64,000 bases of DNA from positions 1 through 64,000 of the forward strand of contig NZ_BDCM01000008.1 in the NCBI RefSeq assembly GCF_001613505.1, read 5' to 3'. The position numbers were made by a program, and so were the translations under genes. Of this stretch, positions 33,138 to 41,787 are shown piece by piece. The DNA is from Nocardia mikamii NBRC 108933 (GTDB taxonomy: Bacteria; Actinomycetota; Actinomycetes; Mycobacteriales; Mycobacteriaceae). Position 1 is the first letter of the stretch. Each line of letters opens with the position of its first letter. Below the pieces are notes generated by a model. It was not told the origin of the DNA. It did not search any database and saw only the letters and a program-made list of their open reading frames with translations.

Positions 33138-34790
33138 TCAGTGGGCAGTACCTCCGGTGCTCGGCCGGTTGTAGTGGCGCAGCAACAGCAGTGCCAGGAC
33201 GAAGGCGACGGCGGATGCGCCGGCGAACACGGAGAAGATGTTCGTATACGCGGCGCCGTCCGGCAGCTGCGCCAACGGGCCGGTGTTCAGTTTACGTTCC
33301 TCGACGTGTCCGGGAGCGTTGATGTGCAGAATCAGCGGATTGGCCGACATGACCGCGGCGACGGCGGCGGTGGCGGCAGCGGTGCCGAAACTGTTGAAGG
33401 CGCCGTACATTCCGGCGCTGATGCCCTGCTGTTCCTGGGGCACCGCCTCCACCACCATATTGGGCAGGGTGCCCAGATACGCTCCCGCGCCGACACCGAT
33501 GATCAGGGCGATCAGTGCCATCTGCCACACGCTGTCGTGGAAACGGGCGAACAGCAGGCAGCCGATCACGAACGCGACGGTCGAGGCGAGATAGGGCTTG
33601 AGCAACCCGATCCGGGTCGACATCCAGCCGCACAGCGGGGCGACGAGCACGTACACCAGCGCCAGGCCCAGCATGGCCTGCACGGTGAACTGCAGCAGCG
33701 TCAGACCGAAACCGGGCAGGGTGCCCTCCACCGAGAAGTACGGGGTGACAGCCGATGTGGGGACCTGGATGTGCATCTGCTCGGAGGCCTGTTTGGCGGC
33801 TTCGGCGGCCGCGCCGTCGACGATCTGCTTCTTGATCGCCTCGCCCTCGGCCCCACCGGGTGTTTCCGCGAGATAGCCCATCGCGTAGGACAGGCCCTGC
33901 ATGACGCCCACGGACAGGAAGGCCGCGGCGAGAATTCCGGCGAAGCGCGGGGCGCGCAACAATGTCGGATCCATGATCGGTTCCGGGGTGATCAGCTCCC
34001 AGACGTAGAACGCCACCAGCAGCACCACGCCGCCGATGAGCCAGGCCAGCGCCGACAGTTCACCCCAGCCCCAGGTGGCGCCGTTGCTGAGATAGATGAG
34101 CACACCGGCGATACCGGCGCCGAGCAGCACCGCACCGAGCAGGTCGATCTTGACCGCGGCGCGCAGTTTGGTCTCGGGAACGAACAGCGCCAGCGGCAGA
34201 ATCGTCACCACGGTCCAGATCACGCAGAACCAGAACAGCGAACGCCAGCTGTAGTGGTCGGTGAGGAGGCCGCCGATCACCGGGCCCAGGATCGCGCCGA
34301 CACCGGTGCCACCGCCCGCGAGTGCGATCGCCATGTTCAGATGGCGGCGCGGTGCGAGATCGCGGATCAGGCCGTAGGACACGAAGATCGCGGGGAAGGC
34401 CAGCCCCTGCAGTCCGCGCCCGAGCAGCATCAGCGTCCAGTTCGAGGTCAGCGCGTCGATGAGGCAGCCCAGGATCGACAGCAGCAGGCAGAACAGGATG
34501 ATCTTCTTCTTGCCGACCAGATCGGACAATTTGCCGAAGACCGGTACCGCCACGCCGCCGATCAGTGAGTACAGCGTGGTCAGCCAGGTCAGCTGGCCGG
34601 CGTTCTGCTCGGGGAAGGATTCACCGATGAAGCGGGCACTGAGACTGATGAACGTGAAATGGAACGGGACGATCTCGGTGCTCGCGACGATCGCCACGAT
34701 GACGAGAACGACACGAAGCGTGGAGGCGTTTTCCAGGCGTCCGGTGTCGTTGTCATCGGGGCTTTCGACGCTGGTGGTCGCGGTTGCCAT
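33138..34790 (-). CDS. MFS transporter (DHA2/EmrB-type drug exporter-like)
   Basis: A 550-residue integral membrane protein with about 14 predicted helices. FGKLSDLVGKKK is the signature loop between helices 2 and 3, and GGGTGVGAILGPVIGG is the antiporter motif C in helix 5. A long extracytoplasmic loop (around 320-375) precedes the last helices. ATG 34790 follows GGAGAAG. It lies downstream of an F420-type oxidoreductase gene on the same strand. Proton-driven export of a hydrophobic compound is the likely role; substrate unknown. Confidence 0.9.
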   Translation of the reverse strand: MATATTSVESPDDNDTGRLENASTLRVVLVIVAIVASTEIVPFHFTFISLSARFIGESFPEQNAGQLTWLTTLYSLIGGVAVPVFGKLSDLVGKKKIILFCLLLSILGCLIDALTSNWTLMLLGRGLQGLAFPAIFVSYGLIRDLAPRRHLNMAIALAGGGTGVGAILGPVIGGLLTDHYSWRSLFWFCVIWTVVTILPLALFVPETKLRAAVKIDLLGAVLLGAGIAGVLIYLSNGATWGWGELSALAWLIGGVVLLVAFYVWELITPEPIMDPTLLRAPRFAGILAAAFLSVGVMQGLSYAMGYLAETPGGAEGEAIKKQIVDGAAAEAAKQASEQMHIQVPTSAVTPYFSVEGTLPGFGLTLLQFTVQAMLGLALVYVLVAPLCGWMSTRIGLLKPYLASTVAFVIGCLLFARFHDSVWQMALIALIIGVGAGAYLGTLPNMVVEAVPQEQQGISAGMYGAFNSFGTAAATAAVAAVMSANPLILHINAPGHVEERKLNTGPLAQLPDGAAYTNIFSVFAGASAVAFVLALLLLRHYNRPSTGGTAH

Positions 34791-34910
34791 GGGTAGTTCT
34801 TCTCCTTCACCGCCACCCGTGCGTCGGCTCCCTGCGGCCTGAGTGCGGTGAATCACATAATAGACATGTGAGAATCCAGTTTCCAATAAATGAGAAGTAG
34901 ATTTCTGGCG

Positions 34911-35924
34911 TTATCGCGAGGACTGCAACAAGGCCACGAATTCGGCCACGTCGTCGGGCGCGGGGTCGTAACCCGGGAAGTAGCAGCAGATGTCGCGGGC
35001 GTAGTCGCCGAAGCGAGCACGAGCCTGTGCCGCGCATTCGGTGGGCGACCCGACCAGAGCGATGGTGCGGACCATCGGCTCGGTGATCAGCGCTCGCATC
35101 TCGGCGTAGCGGCCCTGCTTCGACAAGGCGTTGAGTTCGGGCTGCACCTCACCCCAGCCCTCGGCGTCGAGAACCGGGCGATAGGCCGGGGTGGAGGCGT
35201 AGAAGGCGATGAGCCGCGCGACCGCGTCGACCGCGGTGGCCAGTTCGCCGGCGGTACGGCCGAGCGCGACCATCGCCTGGGCGACCACCTCGAATTCGTC
35301 GAGCGTGCGGCCCGATTCGGCCAGCCCGCGCCGCAGCGCCGGCACCGTGCGCCCGGTGAAATGCGTGGCGCTGTTGAACGGCATGACCAGCAGCCCGTCG
35401 GCCACCTCGGCGGCGGTTCGGGTCATCACCGGTCCGAGCGCGCCCATCAGCACCGGCGGCGGCCCGAACGGATTCGGGCCGGGATCGAAGGTCGGCGGCA
35501 TCAGCGTATGGGTGAAGAATTCGCCCCGGAAATCCAAGGGCGCGTGACCTTCCCAAGCGGCGAGGATGGCCTTCACCGCCGCCACCGATTCGCCGGTGCG
35601 CCGGGCCGGGCGTTCCCACCAGCTGCCGTAACGCTTCTCGATGTGCACCCGGATCTGCGACCCCAGTCCCAGCCGGAACCGTCCGCCGCTGAGCGCCTGC
35701 AGATCGTAGGCCGTGTGTGCCAGGTGCAGCGGACTGCGCGGCCCGGCGATGGCGACATTGGTCATCAGGTGCAGATCGATCTCCGCGGCGGCGAGAACCA
35801 GCGGCACGAACACGTCGTGCGGGCCCTCGAAGGAGAAGAGGCCGTCGGCGCCGAGCGCGGCGATCGCGCGAGCGCTGTCCCGGGCGCGCAGCGGCGAACC
35901 CTCCACCTGCAGATGCACTTTCAC
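34911..35924 (-). CDS. F420-type luciferase-like oxidoreductase (TIGR03617-like)
   Basis: A 337-residue LLM-class TIM-barrel enzyme. ADGLFSFEGPHDVFVPL near the N-terminus, IAGPRSPLHLAHTAYDLQ, LSGGRFRLGLGSQ (the hallmark beta-strand/loop) and DGLLVMPFN fit the F420-dependent subfamily abundant in mycobacteria and nocardiae. It would use reduced F420 (or FMN) to reduce or oxidise an unknown substrate. It starts 50 bp downstream of an SDR stop and lies upstream of the MFS exporter, all on the minus strand. Confidence 0.87.
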   Translation of the reverse strand: MKVHLQVEGSPLRARDSARAIAALGADGLFSFEGPHDVFVPLVLAAAEIDLHLMTNVAIAGPRSPLHLAHTAYDLQALSGGRFRLGLGSQIRVHIEKRYGSWWERPARRTGESVAAVKAILAAWEGHAPLDFRGEFFTHTLMPPTFDPGPNPFGPPPVLMGALGPVMTRTAAEVADGLLVMPFNSATHFTGRTVPALRRGLAESGRTLDEFEVVAQAMVALGRTAGELATAVDAVARLIAFYASTPAYRPVLDAEGWGEVQPELNALSKQGRYAEMRALITEPMVRTIALVGSPTECAAQARARFGDYARDICCYFPGYDPAPDDVAEFVALLQSSR

Positions 35925-35973
35925 CGGTGATCCTTCCGTTCGGTGGCATCACGCTAGCGGAAGGTGCGGCGGC

Positions 35974-36894
35974 TCAGTCCGGATGCGCGGCGGTGAGACG
36001 TTCGGCGCACTCCCACACGTCGCGTTCGCGCGCCGGATCGTAGGACTCCGGGGACGATTCGGCGACCCGGTAGCGATCGATATAGCTACCGGAATCGGCC
36101 GGAACGGATCCGGTGACCACTTCCGCGAGGCGCCGGCCCGCCGTCTTCGGCGTGCTCGCCAGCGGCGTCCAGGTGAGCGCGGGTGCGAGGCGGCGGACGG
36201 CGAAGCGCTCCCACTGCCCGGCATTGCGGGTCAATTCGGTGCCGGGGACGAAACCCGGGTTGTAGGAGAGGATGTCGATTCCGGCCGGAAGCCGGCGCGC
36301 GTATTCGTGGACCAGGTAGATCATCGCCAGTTTGCTCGTCGAGTAGGCGGTGCGGCCCGCGGCCGTACTCGACGGATCGGCGAAGGCGCCGGGGTGGGCC
36401 AGCACATCGGGGGAGTGCCACACCGGGCCGGGCACCATGCCCAGGTTGTGCCGCAGATCGCCGAAATGGGTGTCGCTGACGGTGATCACGACGCGCGAGG
36501 GCACCACGAAGCGGTCGCCGAGCAGGCGCAGCAGCAGATGGTTGGCCACGACGTTGACGGCGAAGGTGGCCTCGAGCCCGTCCTCGGTTGCGATGGTCGC
36601 CTCGGTGTACTGCATCCCGGCATTGCCGACGAATCCGGCCAGCGGCGGCACCTCACCGCGATCGAGCAGTTCGTGGATCCGCCGCGCCGCCGAACGAATA
36701 CCGGTCAGCGAGGCGAGGTCGGCCTCCACATGCGAGGCCGCGTAGCCCGCACCGGACAGTTCCGCACACACCTGCGGTCCGGACCCGCCGCGTGCCAGTA
36801 TCAGCAGTCGCGTATCCGGTGCGATGCGCAAAATCTCCCGGGCGGCGATCCGGCCGATTCCACGTGTCGCGCCGGTCATCACGAGAGTGTGCAT
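35974..36894 (-). CDS. SDR-family oxidoreductase (protochlorophyllide reductase-like subgroup)
   Basis: A 306-residue short-chain dehydrogenase. MTGATRGIG (6-14) binds cofactor, LARGG suggests NADP(H), VGNAGMQ is the NNAG position, and YSTSKLAMIYLVHEYARRL supplies Tyr-x3-Lys. The long C-terminal part (YNPGFVPGTEL...) places it with the retinol/protochlorophyllide reductase-like group. It lies downstream of the P450 gene on the same strand (80 bp), so may act with it. Substrate unknown. Confidence 0.87.
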   Translation of the reverse strand: MHTLVMTGATRGIGRIAAREILRIAPDTRLLILARGGSGPQVCAELSGAGYAASHVEADLASLTGIRSAARRIHELLDRGEVPPLAGFVGNAGMQYTEATIATEDGLEATFAVNVVANHLLLRLLGDRFVVPSRVVITVSDTHFGDLRHNLGMVPGPVWHSPDVLAHPGAFADPSSTAAGRTAYSTSKLAMIYLVHEYARRLPAGIDILSYNPGFVPGTELTRNAGQWERFAVRRLAPALTWTPLASTPKTAGRRLAEVVTGSVPADSGSYIDRYRVAESSPESYDPARERDVWECAERLTAAHPD

Positions 36895-36932
36895 GTCACG
36901 ACGGTAACCCGCGCGCGGTCCGCACGCCCGGC

Positions 36933-36976
36933 AGGCCAACGGCGCAGCCGCGCCGGGCGAACGGCGCAGCCGTGTC
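36933..36976. repeat. 22-bp tandem duplication at the end of the P450 gene
   Basis: Two imperfect 22-bp copies (36933-36954 and 36955-36976) with the shared core AACGGCGCAGCCG, followed by a partial third copy (GGCGAACGG) that forms the last codons and stop of the P450 gene. It looks like a local duplication of the gene's 3' end. Confidence 0.65.
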
Positions 36977-38243
36977 AGGCGAACGGAGTCTGCAACGGCG
37001 GGGACGGCGGGAAGGTGACCGGCAGTGCGGCCAGTGCGTGGTTGAAAGGGCCTGGGCGCCAGTGCAATTCCGACACCGGAACCGCCAGCTCGATATCGGG
37101 CAGCGCGTCCAGAAGCTGATCCACGGTGTCCTGGGCGATCAGGTACGCGATCCGGCGGGCCGGGCAGGCGTGCGGCCCGGCGCCCAGCGACAGATGAGAG
37201 CGGTTGCCGTTACGGTCGCCCTCGCGCACCTGCGGATCGTTGTTGCAGGCCGCGATGCCGATCAGCACGGGCTGATTTGCCGGCAACCACACATCGTCGA
37301 TGAGCATCGGCTGGCGCGGGTAACTCGCGCAGTAGTTCGCCAGCGGCGGGTTGTTGAACAGCACCCAGTCCAGGGCATCGCGCGTGGTGAGCGTGCCACC
37401 GAGCAGATTTCCGGAGAACCGCTCGTCGGTCATCATCAGCAGCAGGGCGTTGGCAACCAGATGCAGCTGCGGTTCGATACCCGCGCCGTACAGGCTCACC
37501 AGCTGATTGATCACCTCCTCGTCGTCGAGGGCGCTCTCGTGCGCGATCAGCCGGGAGGTGATGTCGTCGCCGGGGTGGGCACGCTTGCGGTCGGTATGCT
37601 CCTGCAGGGCGGCCGCCAGCATCCGGTTGCCCGCCGCCGCGTCGCCGGTGACATCGAAGATGGGTGCCAGCCCGGCCGCGACCCGCTCGGCGATATCCGG
37701 TTCGATGCCCAGCATCGTGTTCAGGCTGGTGAACGCCAGCGGGCGAATGTACTGGGTCAGCAAATCGGCACGGCCGTCGGCGCTGAACGAGTTGATCAGC
37801 GGGATCGCGACCCGCTCGACGACGGTGTGCAGCGTGTGCAGGTCGACCCCGTCGATGGCGGCGACATTGGCCGCGCGAAACCGCGCATGCTCGGGGCCGG
37901 TGCTGCGCAACGCATTCGGGCGCCAGCCGAGCATCGGCAGAATCGGGCTGTCCGCCGGTACGGTGCGCTGCCAGGCCCGCGGGTCGGCGGGGAAATGCTC
38001 GGGATCGTTGAGAATCCGCAGGGCGGTCTGATAACCGATCACCAGTGTCGCCGGCACGCCGGGAGCGAGTTCGACCGGAGCGAACGAGCGGTGGTGTGCG
38101 CGCATCTGCTCGTATCCGCCGCGCGGGTCGGCGGCGAACTCCTCGGTGTAGAGCCGAACACGCGGTCCGTCCGCGGCGATCGGTGAACTGTGCGCCACGG
38201 GACACCTGTTCGACGACGATTCCAGCGAATGCGGCGTGGTCAC
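36975..38243 (-). CDS. aberrant cytochrome P450 (CYP157-like)
   Basis: A 422-residue P450. The heme loop is SLGAGPHACPARR with Cys360, and the C-terminal WRPGPFNHALAALPV segment is characteristic of the CYP157 group. Two normally invariant features are missing: the K-helix Glu-x-x-Arg is replaced by Trp-Val-Leu-Phe (about 293-296), and the I-helix acid/Thr pair reads AGIEPQ with Pro where Thr is expected. CYP157 members of Streptomyces also lack the normal ExxR, often inside conservons; no conservon genes are present here. GTG 38243 follows GGAG. Activity may be non-classical. Confidence 0.85.
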   Translation of the reverse strand: MTTPHSLESSSNRCPVAHSSPIAADGPRVRLYTEEFAADPRGGYEQMRAHHRSFAPVELAPGVPATLVIGYQTALRILNDPEHFPADPRAWQRTVPADSPILPMLGWRPNALRSTGPEHARFRAANVAAIDGVDLHTLHTVVERVAIPLINSFSADGRADLLTQYIRPLAFTSLNTMLGIEPDIAERVAAGLAPIFDVTGDAAAGNRMLAAALQEHTDRKRAHPGDDITSRLIAHESALDDEEVINQLVSLYGAGIEPQLHLVANALLLMMTDERFSGNLLGGTLTTRDALDWVLFNNPPLANYCASYPRQPMLIDDVWLPANQPVLIGIAACNNDPQVREGDRNGNRSHLSLGAGPHACPARRIAYLIAQDTVDQLLDALPDIELAVPVSELHWRPGPFNHALAALPVTFPPSPPLQTPFA

Positions 38244-38406
38244 AGCAGACAACTCCAAACGGTCGTGGTGGACGACGACGGCGGTAGCCGTCACCAATCG
38301 AAACGCGGCGACAGCCGTCACCAGGCGTGATGCCAAAAGCGTTGGGCCGAACCATGATCTGAGGTCCGGAGGCCGATGATACCTACCCGCGTGCCGGTTG
38401 CGCAGC

Positions 38407-38446
38407 GGAAGCCGGGCATCGGCCGCATGTCCGACGCCCGGCTTCC
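38407..38446. terminator. long hairpin between the P450 and ThDP-enzyme genes
   Basis: GGAAGCCGGGC (38407-38417) pairs perfectly with GCCCGGCTTCC (38436-38446), with four more pairs inside (TCGG/CCGA) after one mismatch, and an 8-nt loop. No U-tract follows on either strand. A terminator for the ThDP-enzyme transcript, as is common without U-tracts in actinobacteria, is the simplest reading; an upstream regulatory element of the P450 gene is the alternative. Confidence 0.5.
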
Positions 38447-38506
38447 GGGCCAGTGATGTGGTATTGGCTCTGTCGCTTCGTGGCCGATCGTCGCAGACTG
38501 ACCGAT

Positions 38507-38656
38507 ATGACAACTCTGCTGATCATCGCGGTCGTGGCGGCGGTGGCGGCCGCCCTGTTCGATACCGTGGCGCCTCGCGGTGACCGTGCTGAGTTCCGGT
38601 GCGCCCTACGGCACGCCAGGCATTCGCTGACCGATTGGGGTGCCGCCCGCGAATGA
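38507..38656 (+). CDS. possible 49-aa small membrane protein
   Basis: A 49-residue frame from ATG 38507 with an N-terminal hydrophobic stretch (LLIIAVVAAVAAALF) and a basic tail, ending 1 bp before the stop of the convergent ThDP-enzyme gene. No ribosome-binding site is convincing. It could be a small membrane peptide or chance. Confidence 0.3.
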   Translation: MTTLLIIAVVAAVAAALFDTVAPRGDRAEFRCALRHARHSLTDWGAARE

Positions 38657-38657
38657 C

Positions 38658-40463
38658 CTATCCGTCGTCGCCCGAACGGCGCCCGGGCAGGAACTCTTGT
38701 GCCTTGGTCTTCATGCCCTGAGTGACCAGATGCCAGGCGTTCGGGTCGCCGCGCAGCACGGCCTCCGCGGTCGCCTTCATCTGATCCCAGGTGGCGTGCG
38801 GTGGGATCGGCGGAACCTCGGGATCGCAGCGTACGTCCAGCAGGGTCGGGCGGTCCGCGGTCAGCGCCCGTTCCCAGGCCCCGGCCAACTGCTGCGGGTC
38901 GTCGACCTCGATCGCCGCGATGCCGAAGCAGCGCGCCGCGTCCGCGTACGAAATGTCCGGAAGTGACTGTGAATCCTCGAATTTGGGCGAACCGCCCATC
39001 GATCGCAGCTCCCAGGTCACCTGGTTGAGGTCGTTGTTGTGGAAGACGCACACCACCAGACGCTTGTCGCTCCACTGCTCGGCGTAGCGGGCGATGGTGA
39101 TCAGTTCGGCCAAACCGTTCATCTGCATCGCGCCGTCACCGACGAGCGCGACCACGGGGCGATCCGGATGGGCGAACTTCGCGCCGATCGCATACGGCAC
39201 ACCGGGCCCCATGGTGGCCAGCGTGCCCGACAGCGAGCCGCGCATGCTGCCGTGGAATTTCAGGCAGCGCGCGTACCAGTTGGTGGAGGAGCCGGAATCG
39301 GCGGTGACGATGGCATTGTCGGGAATCTGCTGCGACAGCTCCCACACCACCCGCATCGGATTGACCGGTTCGGCGGCCAGCAACGCTTGGCGCTCCACGG
39401 TCTCCCACCAACGCGAGACATTCGACTCGATCGTCTCCCGCCAGGAACGGTCGCTCACCGGCTTCAGGAGCGGAATGATCTCGGCCAGTGTGGCTTTCGC
39501 GTCCCCGACGAGATTCACCTCGGTCGGGTACCGCATCCCGATCATGGTGCCGTCGATATCGATCTGCACCGCGCGGGCCTGATCCAGCGGCGGCAGGAAC
39601 TGGCTGTAGGGGAAGTTCGAACCGACGATGACCAGAGTGTCGCAATCACGCATCAGCTCGTAGCTGGGGCGGGTGCCGAGCAGCCCGATCGGTCCCGTCA
39701 CGAACGGCAGATCGTCGGGCAGCACATCCTTGCCGAGCAGTGCCTTCGCGACGCCGGCGCCGGTGATCTCGGCGAGCTCGGTCACCTCGCGCGCGGCCGA
39801 GCGGGCGCCCTGGCCGACCAGGATCGCCACCTTGGAACCGGCGCCGATCACCTCCGCGGCGCGCTCGATCTCCGCGCGCGCCGGAACGACCACCGAATGC
39901 ATCTCGGCGGGCGGGCTCGACGGCACCTGTTTGAATTCGTGCTGCGGCGGCTCGTAGGTCTCCTCCTGCAGATCCGCCGGAATGATCACCGCGGTGGGTG
40001 CGCGCCGGGTCCAGGCCGTGCGGAAGGCACGGTCGAGAGCGTTGGGGAGCTGTTCGGCGACGTTGACCTCGACGAGATATTCGGAGGCCACATCCTTGTA
40101 CAGGCTCTGCAGGTCGATTTCCTGCTGATAGCTGCCGCCCATCGCGCTGCGCGCGGTCTGGCCGATGATCGCCACCACCGGGACGTGGTCGAGTTTGGCA
40201 TCGTAGAGGCCGTTGAGCAGATGGATCGCGCCCGGACCGGAGGTGGCCATGCACACACCGACGTGACCGCTGAATTTCGCGTAGCCGGTGGCCGAGAACG
40301 CCGCCATCTCCTCGTGGCGGGCCTGAACGAACGTCGGCCGGTCGTCGGTGCGGCCGAAAGCGGCGACGAGACCGTTGATTCCGTCGCCGGGGTAGGCGAA
40401 AACCTCTTTCACGCCCCACTCGTTGAGCCGGGCCACGACGTAGTCCGCAACCTGTTGCGCCAT
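38658..40463 (-). CDS. thiamine-diphosphate enzyme, pyruvate oxidase/acetolactate synthase-like
   Basis: A 601-residue ThDP enzyme. ARHEEMAAF contains the Glu that activates ThDP; MATSGPGAIHLLNGLYDAK is the conserved N-terminal loop; VGDGAMQMNG to FHNNDLNQV is the GDG...NN diphosphate/Mg-binding motif. Overall it resembles pyruvate oxidase-type proteins such as YdaP/PoxB rather than biosynthetic acetolactate synthase (no small subunit gene nearby). It may make acetate or acetyl phosphate from pyruvate. ATG 40463 follows AGGAGAG. An SDR gene lies 115 bp upstream. Confidence 0.9.
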   Translation of the reverse strand: MAQQVADYVVARLNEWGVKEVFAYPGDGINGLVAAFGRTDDRPTFVQARHEEMAAFSATGYAKFSGHVGVCMATSGPGAIHLLNGLYDAKLDHVPVVAIIGQTARSAMGGSYQQEIDLQSLYKDVASEYLVEVNVAEQLPNALDRAFRTAWTRRAPTAVIIPADLQEETYEPPQHEFKQVPSSPPAEMHSVVVPARAEIERAAEVIGAGSKVAILVGQGARSAAREVTELAEITGAGVAKALLGKDVLPDDLPFVTGPIGLLGTRPSYELMRDCDTLVIVGSNFPYSQFLPPLDQARAVQIDIDGTMIGMRYPTEVNLVGDAKATLAEIIPLLKPVSDRSWRETIESNVSRWWETVERQALLAAEPVNPMRVVWELSQQIPDNAIVTADSGSSTNWYARCLKFHGSMRGSLSGTLATMGPGVPYAIGAKFAHPDRPVVALVGDGAMQMNGLAELITIARYAEQWSDKRLVVCVFHNNDLNQVTWELRSMGGSPKFEDSQSLPDISYADAARCFGIAAIEVDDPQQLAGAWERALTADRPTLLDVRCDPEVPPIPPHATWDQMKATAEAVLRGDPNAWHLVTQGMKTKAQEFLPGRRSGDDG

Positions 40464-40578
40464 ATCTCTCCTGTCCTCTCCGTGTCGAGCCCGCGGGGGA
40501 TGCGCTGCGCGCCCCTGGTCGCGGGGCGGGTACCCGCGGATCTCGTGCTCAACCGCGGCCGGGGGCGCCGGTGGTCGG

Positions 40579-41559
40579 TCAGTGCCGGGCCATCCGGGCG
40601 ACCGAACCGGCCACCGATTCGACACAGCGCGACATCCACGCCTGCGGACTGTGCCGGTGGGCCCGCCCGTCGAAGTCACCGTGGGCGCCGAAGTCGTGGC
40701 CGTGTTCGTCGTCGAGCGGGCGCCACAGGTTGTCCGGCCGGTCGGTCTCGTCGGCGTCGGTCTGCTGCGAGTCGTAGCCGGTGCGTGCCAGATAGCGATC
40801 CAGCACCGCGGGCGCGAGCCGCTGCGCGACGACGGTGCCGACCGTGCTCGCCCCGACCCAGTACTGCTTGCGCTCCGGATGCTCGGCGGCGAAAGCGATC
40901 GTGTCGGCCACCACCTCGGGCTGGTAGATCGGCGGCACCGGCTGCGGCTTCTTCGGTAAACGCGAACGCACCCAAGAGAATTGGGGTGTGTTGACCGCCG
41001 GCGCCTGCACGATCGTCACGTGCACGCCGCTGCGCTCGTGCATCAACTCCACCCGCACCGCCTCGAGGAAGCCGTTGACCGCGTGCTTGGCGCCGCAATA
41101 GGCCGATTGCAGCGGAATCGCGCGCTCGCCGAGCGCCGACCCGACCTGCACGATGGTGCCCCGATTGCGCGGCCGCATCCGGGCCAGCGCGACCATCACC
41201 CCGTGCACCGACCCGAGATAGGTCACCTCCGTGACGCGGCGGAACTCCTCCGGCTCGATCTCGGTGAAGGGCGCGAAAACCGAGGTGAACGCCGAATTCA
41301 CCCAGACGTCGATCGGTCCCCACCGCTGCTCGACGCGGTCGGCGGCCGCCTCGACGGCGTCGTGGTCTGCGACGTCGGTCGGAATCGGCAGTGCCTCCCC
41401 ACCGGCCTGCTCGACGTCCTTCGCCGCGGCGTCGAGTCCGGCGCGCCCGCGGGCCAGCAGCGCCACACGCGCACCGTCGGCGGCGAAGCGCCGTGCGGTG
41501 GCGCGCCCGATTCCGGCGCTGGCTCCGGTGACCACCACTACCGGTGACTGTGCGCTCAC
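40579..41559 (-). CDS. SDR-family oxidoreductase
   Basis: A 326-residue short-chain dehydrogenase. VTGASAGIG (10-18) binds cofactor, LARGRAGL suggests NADP(H), the NNAG segment reads VNSAF, and catalytic residues are in VGSALGER and QSAYCGAKHA (Tyr-x3-Lys). The C-terminal 80 residues are an extension rich in His/Asp/Arg. The unusual VNSAF is known from a subgroup of actinobacterial SDRs. It is divergent from the FAD/Fe-S protein gene across 228 bp. Substrate unknown. Confidence 0.85.
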   Translation of the reverse strand: MSAQSPVVVVTGASAGIGRATARRFAADGARVALLARGRAGLDAAAKDVEQAGGEALPIPTDVADHDAVEAAADRVEQRWGPIDVWVNSAFTSVFAPFTEIEPEEFRRVTEVTYLGSVHGVMVALARMRPRNRGTIVQVGSALGERAIPLQSAYCGAKHAVNGFLEAVRVELMHERSGVHVTIVQAPAVNTPQFSWVRSRLPKKPQPVPPIYQPEVVADTIAFAAEHPERKQYWVGASTVGTVVAQRLAPAVLDRYLARTGYDSQQTDADETDRPDNLWRPLDDEHGHDFGAHGDFDGRAHRHSPQAWMSRCVESVAGSVARMARH

Positions 41560-41787
41560 TCGGTCTCCTCTCCTCGCGCGGTTGTCCGGCGCCCGAGGGC
41601 ATATCTCGTGGGCGTCGCACCTGCCGCGTACCCGGGACGCGCGGCGTTATGCGGCGGCGGATCGCGTGGCAGCGTGTCCGATTCGGCGGGTGTGACCTGC
41701 GGTCGGCCGGGTATTCGCGCGGTGTCCGGCCGCCCGCTGGCGGGTGCGGCCGCACGGCAATCGGCCGACCACGACAGGGGTGCGCGA

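Noticed and set aside
36975..38243. Conservon (cvn) around the CYP157-like gene
   Set aside because: No sensor kinase, roadblock, DUF742 or GTPase genes flank the P450; neighbours are an SDR and a ThDP enzyme.
40526..40537. 12-bp palindrome GCGGGTACCCGC between the SDR and ThDP-enzyme genes
   Set aside because: A single short GC-rich palindrome is expected by chance in this composition, and there is no second copy or promoter alignment.
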